A stretch of 64,000 bases of DNA from Ulva prolifera (taxonomy: Eukaryota; Chlorophyta; Ulvophyceae; Ulvales; Ulvaceae): NCBI GenBank assembly GCA_023078555.1, contig CM041199.1, positions 8,251,315 to 8,315,314 of the forward strand. Direction: 5' to 3'. The position numbers and the translations under genes were made by a program. Each line of letters opens with the position of its first letter. Within the stretch, counting starts at the first letter, position 1. Shown here piece after piece: positions 24,378-36,465 of this stretch. Under the pieces are notes generated by a model. It ran no database searches and was not told the DNA's origin. It was given only the letters and a program-made list of their open reading frames with translations.

Positions 24378-27300
24378 TCACGACAGCATCTCAATCAAGG
24401 TCTGCATAAGCTCCCGGACCTCCTCCTGCACGCTCCGCCGCTGTATCATACCGCTGACAGTACACACATATTGAGATATACTTGTTCAGATAAACTGTGG
24501 CATACCTTGTCCTGTTTGATTGATTCATCGAGCTTCTTTGCCTGCGGACCCTTCCGGTTGCGGGCGGGGCCGGATGCCAGCTTCGCTAATTCGTCCTCAG
24601 ACTTGGCTATTCTGTCATTGAGAACCTGGAGGGCATGCCTGAGAGATTCTACTTCGGCCTCTGCCTGGCGCTTCTCCAGAGCTGGATGAGTATCTTTTTT
24701 CTTTGCCTTCTGCAGAACAACGATGCTGTCACACGATCTCTCGCACCTACGGAAACAACATGACCAGCATCACTCTTTTGTAAACTCACATGACCAGCAT
24801 ATATACGATGTTGATGCATCAGCAAGCGCACTGCATCATTATGAACGCGCGTACATGAGCCTGGGCTTATGAAAGCACAGTTTATGTCAACCTTGTGGAG
24901 GTATGTACAGATCAAGGCGTACCGGTTCATCCTCCTGTATGTCCATCTCTGTTGGGCCGCTTCGCCGAGTCTTGGGCACTGGCATCTCGTCGTCCGCTTC
25001 TTCCGGGCCGGCTGCCACTATGTGGGGTAGGACCTCGAGCTCTACGTCATCGCTGTCAGGTACATCCTCCCGTGTTCGGTTGAGAAACGGAGGTGAAGGG
25101 GGGAGATCGGCGAGTGACCTGTCGCTGCCTCTCTTGCGGGCGCGTCTCCCGCCGTTGCTGGTCTCGGCCTGCGTAGCAAAGCATGTCGCGATTCTGGATC
25201 GACGCTACTTCCACGGCTGACATCGCTTTAAAATCCCTGCGTCATGTACAGCATGGCCACGAAGACGTACCCGGCCACCCTGTTGGCTCCTCCGGTGAGT
25301 GGGACGCAACGGAGATTCCGCTGTCTGTTCCCTTTTCATCTCACCCAGGATGAAATCCCTAAAGTAGTGGTTGTCAGCCACGTACACTCCGTCTTCCCGT
25401 GCCCACTGCGCGGCCGACTTCATCGTGCCATCGCCGTAAGCAGTCCTGGTTCCGATTCTGGACAGCTGCATGTATAGGTGATGTGTCAGTGGCGTGCGCT
25501 TGTCACGTGCACTAGGATGCTGTTGCCTAATGTGTTCGTTGTGCAGTATCAAAACGTCCGCATCAGATGGGTCAGGCGCGGTGCACGAGAATGGTTGGTG
25601 GGCCACCAGCCATTCGGGCATGCGTGCACGTCACTATTTTCACGCGCCTCGGAATGGTTGGTGGGCCACCAACCATTCGGGCAGGCATGCACGTCAGTAT
25701 TCACGCGCCTCGGAATGGTTGGTGGCCCACCAACCATTCGGGCATGCATGCACGTCAGTATTCACGCGTCTCGGAATGGTTGGTGGCTCACCAACCATTC
25801 GGGCATTCAGGCATCTCACTATCCACGGTCCCCGAATGGTCGGTGGCCCACCAGCCATTCGGGCATGCATGCACGTCACTATTAACGCGCCTCGGAACGG
25901 TTGGTGAGCCACCAGCCATTCGGGCATTCAGGCATCTCACTATCCACGGGCCCCGAATGGTCGGTGGGCCACCAGCCATTCCGAGGCGCGCATGCACGTC
26001 ACTATTAACGCGCCTCGGAATGGTTGGTGGCCCACCGACCATTCGGGCATTCAGGCATCTCACTATCCACGGGCCCCGAATGGTCGGTGGGCCACCAGCC
26101 ATTCGGGCATGCATGCACGTCACTATTAACGCGCCTCGGAATGGTTGGTGGCCCACCGACCATTCGGGCATTCAGGCATCTCACTATCCACGGGCCCCGA
26201 ATGGTCGGTGGGCCACCAGCCATTCGGGCATGCATGCACGTCACTATTAACGCGCCTCGGAATGGTTGGTGGCCCACCAACCATTCGGGCATTCAGGCAT
26301 CTCACTATCCACGGGCCCCGAATGGTCGGTGGGCCACCAGCCATTCGGGCATGCATGCACGTCACTATTAACGCGCCTCGGAATGGTTGGTGGCCCACCA
26401 ACCATTCGGGCATTCAGGCATCTCACTATCCACGGGCCCCGAATGGTCGGTGGGCCACCAGCCATTCGGGCATGCATGCACGTCACTATTAACGCGCCTC
26501 GGAATGGTTGGTGGCCCACCGACCATTCGGGCATTCAGGCATCTCACTATCCACGGGCCCCGAATGGTCGATGGGCCACCAGCCATTCGGGCATGCATGC
26601 ATGTAACTATTAACGCGCCTCGGAATGGTTGGCGGCCCACCAACCATTCCGAGCAGTCCTGCATGTACGTCACGATCCGGGAGCAAGAAGAACGCGCCTG
26701 TTCTTGCTCCACGTCCTTCACTGCCGCGGTCACTCTCGGGTCCTTGCGGTCTCGCTCGCTCTGCCGCATCTTCTTGTTGTGATCAAATGCTCGTCGAGGG
26801 AAACCCCTGCAAGAACAGGATGATCACGACTGTGCGTGTGTGCTTACACGAACACAAGATGACCACCGATTACGGCCGAACAGGTGCATCCTGACACAGT
26901 CGTGATGCACAGTCGTGATGTCGCATGCTCAAGAGGACACGCACTTGTACTTCACGTCCCTCAACATGGCTTGCTGGCCCCGAAATGCTGCTGCTATGTT
27001 CCTCGCAGCCGTGTACGCCGTCCCCTCTTTGCCCGCCTGCAGAAGTCAATCAAGTATGGTCGTCATCGATGTACTGTGGTGGCCATTGCCCCCCGCGGAG
27101 CACAGTCCGTGGCGACCACTTCCAGCAAGAAAACAACAACTGGGTCATTCACACTACACGCTCAGCCATACAACACAACACGAAACCATCCCAATCCACC
27201 GTAATCTTCACACTACCGTATGGCAACCGCCCCAGCAAGTCAGGCCGGCGATAGAGTCAAGTTGTTAGCAGGCATAGCACAAGCGTACCCCCGCTGCTGC

Positions 27301-27861
27301 CGCTGCGATCGCACCAACGTGCTGATGCATCAGCATACTTCCTTCATACATCCGCAGCTTTGGGTCGCCGGTGTCCTTCAGCAGCGCCTGCATCAGCGGA
27401 GACGCCTTGTCCTCGTCCCTCATCTGGCCCAGGATCGCCGACAGCTTGTCAGTCCACATCAGAACTCCCGACTGTAGTACCTCCCACACGTGATCGCTGT
27501 CGCACGTCGCAGCGGTAGCAGTGGAGCCCGCTGTGCGTGCCGACGCCCCTGGAGCGGAGCCTCGATTCTTCCGCAGGTTGATGGGCTGGACCAACACCGG
27601 GGGCTCGATGCCGCCAGCGATCTTCCCCTTCTCGAAGTAGAATGAAATACATCTCTTCAGGGACTCCACGCTGTCGAGGTCCAAGGTGGCGTCCTCGTCG
27701 TTGGCCGACGACAGTGTCATGCCGTCCGACCCCCCTCCCCTTCGCCAGATACTCCTCGCTAGCACGTCCAGCATCCCATTCGCAGAGTCGTCATCCGCAG
27801 TGTCTTTGTCGACGACGATCGCGGCCTCTCGCTTGAACTGAAATTGAAGGCTGTCCGACAT
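24378..27861 (-). CDS. Accessory coiled-coil protein of CACTA copy 1
   Basis: Starts at the ATG at 27859-27861 and ends at TGA 24378-24380. Recognisable exons: 27861 to about 27290 (about 190 aa; acidic, Gly/Ala-rich C-terminal part), 26806 to about 26690 (basic, with RRAFDHNKKM), 25470 to about 25330 (with GDGTMKSAAQWAREDGVYV), an acidic block near 25190-24900, a charged coiled coil near 24705-24480 (with ALEKRQAEAEVESLRHALQV) and a 48-nt last exon, 24425-24378. Every block has a counterpart in the same order at 59469-61950, which strongly supports the exon chain. Its position next to and divergent from the transposase, plus the coiled coil, suggest a role like TnpA of En/Spm (binding subterminal repeats), but no DNA-binding domain is recognised. 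The intron after exon 2 holds the palindrome array. Confidence 0.7.
25589..26650. repeat. Array of 18 palindromes inside an accessory-gene intron
   Basis: Eighteen units at about 60.5-bp spacing. Each has a roughly 27-bp palindrome of the type GAATGGTTGGTGG-CCCACCAACCATTC, followed by an alternating linker. One linker type reads GGGCATGCATGCACGTCACT and the other GGGCATTCAGGCATCTCACT, so the higher-order period is about 121 bp. Units in the middle are nearly identical, those at the edges more diverged, consistent with unequal exchange. Open frames through the array, on either strand, are a by-product of the repeat. Confidence 0.95.
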
Positions 27862-28193
27862 CGCGACGCGTACACAACAGAGAGGACCGGAACCAAACAG
27901 ACACTTAGCAGCCAATACGTTTACAGTAACTTCAACTTCTTTGGAACTTGGCGAAGCCTATCCGTCGATGCTGGTATCCAACCTTTTGAAAACACAGTGC
28001 CGTGTTGGTGCCCGGCCATTGGCCACAGGGACACTCCCTCGTTACATCCTCACGCATGATTATCCCCCGCCACTCAACTCGTCCCCGAGTACGCTTGCAC
28101 TACGCCTGAACCTCGTTCATACCACGCCGCTCGCTTGCCGCGACGTCTTTCCATTCATCCAGGCAAAGTTTATCGACGTTTACTGTGCAGATA
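27862..28193. promoter_or_regulatory. Divergent promoter region, copy 1
   Basis: 332 bp between the start codons of the accessory gene (-) and the transposase (+). The corresponding gap in copy 2 is 337 bp. No TATA box is obvious; initiation sites are not visible. Confidence 0.55.
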
Positions 28194-31100
28194 ATGGCTC
28201 CGCGTAAGCCTCGCACCGCCAAGCGTACTGTAGACGACGACCTTGCAACCGTTGGCATTCTGCGCCTTGATCCTCCTCTTCGTGAAGGGGACCGAAAGTT
28301 ACTATACAGGTGCAGTAAATGTAGTAAACCGTTTGACAGGCTTCTAACCGCCCAGAACCACCCCCGCGCCTGCCCCACGGCGCGCGCTCAGACTCGTGAC
28401 GATGGCACTGGCGATGACACAGGCAGCCAGCAAGTGGCGGGCAACCAGCCTCCGGGCGATGTCGACCTCGGTCGAGTCGACGAGGTCCTCATCGAGGTGT
28501 GCCTGTCCCTGAACACCTCGTCTGATCTCGGAGTGCTGACTATCTGGTGATCGTGATTGGTGTCATGTGGCCAGGTCCCTGAGGGCTCCGACGTATCCGA
28601 AGAAGACTACGGAGACGACGATGCCGACAGCCTTTACGACGACGCCAGCAGTGTCCTCTCCAGCCTGTCAGGAGATGACTGGGACACAGACTCTACCGAG
28701 GTTTGTCCTTTCGGTGTCCCCCGACGCAGCAAGATTATCCGACTTGCTCTTATGCTGGGCACCCACCCCCTGCTCCCTCTCGGCGTCAATGGCTGGTGAC
28801 TATGTGCAGAGCGACGCCCTCGACGGCCGCGAGGGTCCACAGGTCTCAGCCGAGGCTGCAGCCGTGAAGGGGACTGCCGCATGGTGGCGTCAGAGACGGA
28901 TGGATCCGGTCTCCGACACCTGCTGTCTCACAGTGTTGACTGTATCAATGTGGATCGCCAGCCTGAAAAGCATGTTCCGGATGAGTGATGTTGTGGTGGA
29001 CATGTGGTGTCGTTTTGTGCATTATCTACTCTTACCAGATGGGAATATGTTCCCCCCATCCTTCCACCTGGTCAAGGCTGTCCTGGCTGTACCAGATGTC
29101 TCTTCGGTGACCCGACACGTGTGCCCACAGTGCTGGACTCTCTTCCCAGGTATAAAGCCGTGTGATCATACCCACCACTTGGACGACGTCTGCAACACCC
29201 CAGGGTGCACCCAGAAGCGTTTCGAGGTGGACCTGGCAGGCAAGGGTGCACCTTGCCGGAGTGTCTTCTACTTTGGGGAGGCCGCATCGCTGAAAGACCT
29301 GATTCTGCAACCCGGCGTCCTTGCCGCGGTTCGTGCTCATCGAGTGCACGCCCTAAAGGATCCCGCCGGTTTCTGGAAGTCCCCTGCCGGACGTGCCCTG
29401 AACGCCAAGTGCGGGGGGATTTTCGACAAGGCTGACCCGGACGAGATTGCACTGCTTTTCAGCTTGGGTGCGCTCGCCTTGAGTTCGACCTATCCTGCGT
29501 CATCATCACTCAGTAGCCAGGCCATTGATATCGGCTGGGTCCAGTGGGGCCTGCAGTAGCCTCTCCCGGACACTGAGCCCGCTTGCAGGGGGTGACGGCG
29601 CCCAACTGTACGTGAACAAGCAACACGGGACCACAATCTGGGGCATCCGCCTGCTGGACCTCCCCCCTCATCTGTCTCATTGCAATGATGCCTGGATCCC
29701 CCTGGGGGTGGTCGAGGGCCCAACTGAACCCACGAACATGGACAGCATCCTTGCACAGGTACTCGAGTTCTTCAAGAAGCATGACCCAGGTACGTGTCAG
29801 TCTGGTGAGTGTGTACCTAACGCACACTCATGTCCGGCCAGTGCTTGATGTGGCTGTGTTTGACTATGAACCCCCTACGATGCAGCCAGGAAGGGGGAGG
29901 ACGGGATCGAGGCTTTCAAAGTTGAGATGCCCGACGGGACAGTTCTGCGCATCTGGCCTGTGCTCTGCTGTGTGGAGGGCGACATTCCATGGATGCAGAA
30001 GTTGACCAACAGCATCGGGCACGGCGGCAAGAGGGCGTGCTACCGTTGCGCCCAGAACGGCGTCTGGGTGTTCGCAGCCAACACAGTACGGTATGTTGGC
30101 TCCAGTTGCCGTGCCGTCGCCATGCTGCCTCTGACCACCACTGCTTACCCCTGGCATCCCGGCCAAGCCCGCCTCCGCCACCCCCTCCGACATGGCTTGG
30201 GGGCTCCCTACTGTCCTTATCAGACATCCGCCGTGCAGCTGGCTTGGGTTCCATGGCCCGGTCATCCAGCCTCAGCCGGTTCACGCTGCGGGGCCTGATC
30301 AAGGAAAGCCCCTCACAGCGGCGCAAGAGGCCGACATTGCCGCGGGGGCGGTGCCAAGGATGGTGCCCGGCAGTCTGGAACCAGACCCCGGGCCCCCCCC
30401 CCCCCCTCGCACGAAGTGGTCCGAGGTTACCACCATCGACCCGGCGACTCTGGCAAAGGACTGCCGGCTGAAGTACTCTGCTTCGGAGATGTGCGCTCGC
30501 GGCCACACAGCAGACCAGTTGACTGATCAGGTGCGGGTACCCTTGTATTTGAATCTTTCCTCTGTCATGCGGCTCATGTGCCTGCATGCATGGTCGATGT
30601 TCTGCCGATACGCCCACCAGGAGGCTTGCATGCAGACCACCAGCCCCACGTTGGACCGCTACACTGCCAAAGACACCCTGCTGGAACGGCAGAAACTTGC
30701 GAAGAAGGAGCACATCCGCCTGGGGGTTAAAGGGTCATCCCTGTTCAGCACCCTCTCATACTTCAAGTGCGCACCCCTACCACAGGACAGCGGCAGTACC
30801 GTCATCTGGACCCATGAATACACCGTGAAGGAGGTTGTTTCTGCAGTCCATGCCACTTCTTCCGCTACGGTGTCGCGCACGTGTTCCTCCTTGGCCTCCT
30901 CATGGACTTCTGGAATCAGTGGCTGCCGAGTTCGAAGAGGCGTAAGAAAGCCCGCCCTGCAGGCCCCAGGCGGTTGTATCAGCTGCCTAAAGAGGTGGTG
31001 GCCCAGATCGCTGCCCGCGCGTCCCACATCATGCACACTTATCTGTTCAAGAAAGTGTACACCGACATCACCAAGTGCGGTTCCGCGGCCCCCCACAATA

Positions 31101-32563
31101 CGGCAGCGGTCACTGGTTACTGCTGGCAGCTGTCCCATGCACAAATGTCGTGAACCTTACATCTTGTGGAGGCCAGCAGGTGGCTCGCTTCAAGTTTGCA
31201 CTGCTGCAGGCACCGGTCTCGGTGGCTCATGGAGGACTGGCTTGCGTTCACTGAGACGTTCTCCTTGTACTTGCTGCACGACCTCCAATGGGAGCCCGAC
31301 CAGGAGGATGTTCGGCTGGTGTTCGAGGAGATGTGGACGCACCTCCGGGCAGGCACCCTGTATTTCCTGCGGTACGAGGAGCTCCAGCATACCGCACCCC
31401 GGATCAAAGCAGCTCAAGACGCATTGATGAAGTACGGCGCGATGGCAGAAGATCTCTTTGGGGGGGAGGTGATCTGCACCTTCAAGCTTCATATTGCAGC
31501 CTGGCACCTACCGGACCAGGTGAGATGCTGTGGGCCTGCGTTCTTCTGTCTAGAGTTCTGGATCGAACGCATGGTGCAGCTACTTAAACGGCTGATCAAA
31601 TATCGTTCCACCAAATCACCAGAGAAAGTGTATGTCAACGATGAGCTGCTGCGGCGCACATGCATGAGGCTGCTTCACAGCAGCGAGACGGCAGAGGCGG
31701 CCATGCGCACGTTGCAAGAGGCCGTGGCCTCAGAGAAACGCCGTCGGTCAAAACGGCGCAAGGTCCGGGCCGCTGTGCACATGGGCGACACCGACTCTGA
31801 TGACGGTGATGACGACAGGGTGTTTGGGGCGGGTAAGGACCTCGACGCCGAAGAGAAGAAAGAAGTGATGCCGCTGGGGTACACTGGGGTCGGTGAGTTG
31901 TCCGGGCTGCCTTACCTGCTCTACCACCAGGACGCCCTGCAGGATGCAGGGTGGCTGACCCAGCGGGTCTTGGGTGCGGGCTACGGCAGGAGAGAGGCCA
32001 TCATGCGGGCGCTTGGGCTGCCGGTCGCTGGGGAGGTTGTTGCTGAGCGGCAGCTCTGTGAGGTGCACCTGCGAAAATTCCTGCGAGGGCGGGCTTTGGT
32101 AGGGGATGTCCTGACCTGTGCGCAGCACACTGGTCAGGGTAAGAAAGACAATCGATGGTGCCTGCTGAAGTACCATGTAGTAGAAGAGGGTACGAATAGG
32201 GGCCAGGATCGGTACTATGTCGGCGACTTGCAATACATAGTCCGTGCCAGGCTCAGCACGGCAGACGGGTCGAATATCTGTAGAACCTGCACTGTAGAGG
32301 CCAGCGTACTGTACCTCGGTGTGACAGACGTGTACGAGTGTAGTACACCCTATACACCCGGATGCAGGGAGGCGGATGAGGAGCTGAACCGCGCTCCCGA
32401 GTTTTACAGGGTTGATGGCGTGCATCACCGTTCCTCAGCTTACACTGGCCGGTATGTAGTGAACATTGATGCTATGGCCGGGCAGCTGGTTCCGGTGAAA
32501 CGGACGGCAGGAGGTGTTCAGTACTGGCAGACAGCGAATAAGGCCTCCGGGCGTACTGTGTAA
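28194..32563 (+). CDS. tnp2-type CACTA transposase, nine exons, intact
   Basis: Catalyses element excision and integration in the nucleus. Exons that join in frame: 28194-28496, 28575-28700, 28810-29467, 29589-29789, 29886-30090, 30224 or 30239-30530, 30636-30766, 30847-31074 and 31210-32563, giving about 1,165-1,170 aa. Order: N-terminal C2HC zinc finger (CSKC...H...C), a Glu/Asp-rich region (exon 2), Cys/His-rich region, then the tnp2 core. The first likely catalytic Asp is in GDGAQLYV (29594), the second in EGDIPW (29981), followed by the ACYRCAQNG knuckle. The C-terminal exon has the DUF4218-like stretch HLPDQVRCCGP...FWIERMVQLLKR. I did not fix the catalytic Glu with certainty. No stop or frameshift was seen, so copy 1 may still make active protein. 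Confidence 0.85.
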
Positions 32564-32624
32564 GTAGGTCATCCCCCATATGGCGGCCACCATGCGGAAT
32601 GCATGTGCCCAGTCAGCGCCACCG

Positions 32625-32728
32625 TGGAATGGTCGGTGGCCCACCAACCATTCCGCATGCGAGCAATGCATGTGCCCAGTCAGCGCCACCGTGGAATGGT
32701 TGGTGGCCCACCAACCATTCCGCATGCG
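32625..32728. repeat. Two further palindromes of the copy-1 type
   Basis: Two units with core GAATGGTYGGTGGCCCACC, linked by GCATGCGAGCAATGCATGTG. They lie between the transposase stop codon (32563) and the protease start (32962). They match the array at 25.6-26.6 kb in the palindrome but not in the linker. Confidence 0.9.
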
Positions 32729-32961
32729 AGCAATGCATGTGCCCAGCACTACTCAAGTGTCTACAGGATGCCCGCGTGCACAGCGTCGATGCTGTGACGT
32801 CATGTGGAGTTGGCCAAGGCCAGCCTGGCTTCTCAAGGACACGCGCTTCTCACACGCGCTGTATCCATGTACCTCCTTTACAGTACACCACGCGTCTCGC
32901 TCCAGCTTGTGTAGTATTAGCTCCCATTGTCGTTCGAGCCCGTGGCCCGCGATTCATTCCG

Positions 32962-35829
32962 ATGTCTTCAACGTTGAACATTGGCACGATCACCGTGCAA
33001 ACGCTGAACTCGTACCTCACTGACTTAGATAGTAGAGCTCAATATGAGCCTACTTTTTATAGATTCGTGGAGGTAGCGTCACAGGGAAACTGGGTTCCTG
33101 GGCACCGCATCCCGTCGCTGGTCATGGACAGGCCACACGGCTTTCCGGTGGACATGATGGAATCCGGCTGGGTACTGACAGCTTACGATGTCGCTATGAT
33201 AGATACCATCCTTGCCGGCGATAAAAAGGCGGAGTCCAGGATGATGGCAGGCTTCTCGTCCATGGGAAGGGTACTAACCCGCGAAGTAGCGGGCGCAAGT
33301 ACTCCATACCTAGCTGCTACGCACCATTTAAAGCTGCTATGGGTCGCGATGCGAGAAGCCGCGTTTCAGCGGGCCGTCCAGTCAGAAGCACCGTGCGGGG
33401 TGCATGCCATCGCGGTGTACAGGTCCGTCGCCACGACCCAAGGCCCCGACGAGACCATGGCAGGGCTTCTGCTTCGCCTCCGGATGACCATCGGTGGCCG
33501 GCCGATTGCAGCATGGTGGGATAGGCTCCAGGCCAGCGCCCCACAAGCCACACCGATGTGGCCCAGACCGGCGGTCCTCGAGGCCCGCTTAACGGCGCCA
33601 GTAATGCCGCCGCAGCTCGAACCCCAGGGTGCACAGCCGTCGGCCCCGCATGGCGGTGTCATGCCATCTGGGTCACCGCAGGCCCCCGAGCCTGGCCCTC
33701 CCGAGAGGGCAGAATCCTGCGGCCAGAGCGCTGTGGGGACCACGGTGGCGTCCCGCCTGGCACCAGCCCCCGACAGCCCCCGGGACGATGACGCAGCGGA
33801 ACGTGCAGTAGCGGCAACACCGCCAGCGGCTCTGCCGGATCGACAGGAGTGCGCGGCCCCCAAGGCAAAGGGGGCTGCTGCTTCTGGGCGTGCAATGATG
33901 CACCCTGCCCAGCCCAGGAGGTTCAGCCGCGGCGCAGTACTGGCTGCAGCCGCCCAGGACCCTCCTGGGCCCACACCGGCGTCGCCGCGCCAGGTAGCCG
34001 GTGCCGCTGGGCCGATGGAAGTGGACACCCCTGACGGTAGGGAAGGCGCAGCTCGCCCATCCGCTTCGGGCCAGTTAGCCGGTGCCGCTGGGCCGATGGA
34101 GGTGGACACCCCAGACGGTAGGGAAGGCGCAGCTCACCCACCCGCCGTGGGGAAGGGGTTCTTGTCCCCAGAGAGCTTGCTGCCACCGGAGGGCGGGGGA
34201 GGGAGACAGCCAATGAACCGGGCTCCGGAGAGGTCGGATGCCCGGCCGCTGAAGCGGCTGGCCGCTGAAATGTCGCACGTGGCCCCCACGGGGAACCTCC
34301 TCCGCGGCCAGAAGCTCGACGTGGTGGACGTGGAGTGTCCATCAGGCAGCACTAGAGTGCCCAGTGTTGAAGTGCACCTGGCAGATTTCGGTGCCACGAA
34401 AGTGACGGTACATGTGGCTGTCGACCACTTCCGGGAGTTCTGGGTGACAGAGTGGTTCAGCTCCATCCCGGTGCAGTATGCGGTAGTGAAGGCGGCTGTC
34501 CTAGCCGGGCCGGGGGTCATTGCGGTCCCGTCTGACCACATCGCAGGACTGGTCACCCGTGACCCTAGCAGCGACCCCGAGGCCCGTCGAATGCTGATGC
34601 ACCTCGCCAAGTGGCTGAAGAGGGCGGACGCACTAAACTCAAGGTGTATCCTCATCCCGGTGCCAACGGGGAAGCACTGGGCACTTGCAGCGGTGTACTC
34701 TCCAAGTGCGATTCCAAATACCATCGTATGCACTTGGGACAATGCATGTGAACACCCCCCCCCAAAACCCCCCGATTTCCCCACCTTCCCCCGTTTGTGC
34801 CGTATGACACAGTGCCCCTGTGGACACTCTAACCACCCCTACATGCAGGGCTTCTGCTGCTTGGGAAGCGCCCCGTCATGAGCTGGTTTGATTCACTTGC
34901 CGACGCGTCGGCAAGTGCACCAACTGCCCTCATAGACGTGATGAGCCTGGCGCTGTGTCAGGGCCTTAAGGGGGAACCCCCCCTAACTGAGCTGCCAGAG
35001 GGGTTATCGACACCTGGTCGACAGAAGTACCAGCCGAAGCGCGGAGCCAAACAAGGTGCCCTGCCAGCGCTGAAGCCGAAGTACCTCCTCAAGTTACGCG
35101 TGGTATGTCTCATCTGTGTGTCACCTCACTGTCGCCGTCAGTTACACCGCATCACAGTGTGGCGGACTAGTCCTGCCAGCCACAAGTGGGGCCTCTGAAC
35201 ACAGGCGCGGTGTGCAGGTGAAAGGTGTTCCTGAACAGCGGAATACCTTTGACTGCGGGGTCCACACCTGCCTGATGGCAGAGGCTGTGGGTGACGCCAT
35301 TAAACAGAGCGACCAGGGTCGCCAGAACATGGTGGTATTGTCCACCAGCGACGGGTCCGCTGTGGATCGGGGGGCTGTCAGCCGGCTGAAGCTGTTGAAG
35401 GCGGAGCATGTAGTGATATACCGTGTCCTCATGGCACGTGCACTGTTACAGGAATGGGAGAATAAGGGGCGTGCGGGGGATTTCGTTGGTCGCCTAGGCT
35501 CAGAGGAGGCCCGACGCATCTTAATTGATGCCAGGTGGGATGTGAACCTGAAGGAGCCTATCTGCGCGGACCTCACGGAAGAGGAACTACGGTACCGCTC
35601 CAGGCACCAATTGCCTCCTTCAGTGCAATGCATGTACGTTGCGCGTGTCCATGTCCAGGCACCATCGAAAGTTGGCATGTCTTCTGACGCGGGAGCATCT
35701 GTCTGCAGGCACTGGTTCAGGACGACATTGTGGACTGATATTGTCCCCAGTGTTCAGAAGCCGGCGGAAGCCCTGAACGCCGAGTATAGATCCCTATTTC
35801 AAATGTCATTGCCTTGCCTTAGGCGATAA
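32962..35829 (+). CDS. Ulp1/SENP-like (C48) cysteine protease of CACTA copy 1
   Basis: Ulp1-type proteases cleave SUMO or similar tags; CACTA and related elements often carry one of unknown role. The ATG at 32962 begins a long first exon (to about 34735) with an unrecognised N-terminal domain, a Pro/Ala-rich linker and the start of the protease. Exon 2 starts at about 34851 and exon 3 at about 35202. The full catalytic set is present: His in KHWALAAV (34675-34677), Asp in SWFDSL (34890-34892), oxyanion Gln in PEQRN (35236-35238) and Cys in FDCGVH (35254-35256). The order His-Asp-Gln-Cys and spacing fit the family. The end at 35829 assumes no further intron after about 35630; copy 2 suggests a shorter C-terminus. 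Within the linker is a duplicated roughly 100-bp unit (about 33990-34140). Confidence 0.75.
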
Positions 35830-36465
35830 ATACAGATTAAGCGCATGTTGAGTACAGCAGCTGCGCTGCTCAGTAGATGACTGATGCTGTCCAGGCGGAT
35901 GTTATTTCAGCAGAAACTACTGACAAAGTTGAGTCATTTGTTGATTGTAATACTAACAGCAGACATGTGTTGCATGCGAACTGAAGCCATTGAGGATGGA
36001 TAGTTATGTTTACACGAGATAACGATTGGGATACTGAGTCGAAATCCGTAGGTAAACTGTGGCGTCTTGCCTTATGTACCTATTGTGTTCAGAATAGTGT
36101 CAACTGTGCCACCCTGGTAGCAGCCCACAGCGCTGCAGTAATCGAGATAACGAGGTACAGTGCAGCTGCAGCGAAATGGCATCACGAACATAAGTATCAG
36201 CTCGAGACAATACGCACCAGTAATTGCATAGGTATACACGGACTGCAGGTTACAGATCCGTGTTGTGGCACATCGCACCCCCACGCTAACACACACACCC
36301 CACTGCAATGAACCCCTTCAAATTCCCTACAAATCTACAGGCAGCCTACTCCCCGCCGGGTATGTCACCGTCATCCGCCTCCAGTATACCCAGCGCGTCT
36401 CGTAGTTCACTCATGGGGTCTTGGGGAGACTGCAAACACGGCGCCAGTTAGGCCACATCACGAGG
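35830..36465. other. Spacer between convergent genes, copy 1
   Basis: Non-coding, presumably the two 3' untranslated regions of the protease and orphan genes. No repeat of note. Confidence 0.5.

Noticed and set aside
25589-26650. CRISPR-like regular array
   Set aside because: The spacers are not unique: two linker types simply alternate. The repeats are long palindromes and the context is a eukaryotic intron.
25549-26769. Long overlapping ORFs on both strands across the array (for example a 227-codon frame at 25567-26250)
   Set aside because: They only reflect a repeat unit lacking stops. Peptides are iterations of the same palindromic DNA with no independent coding support.
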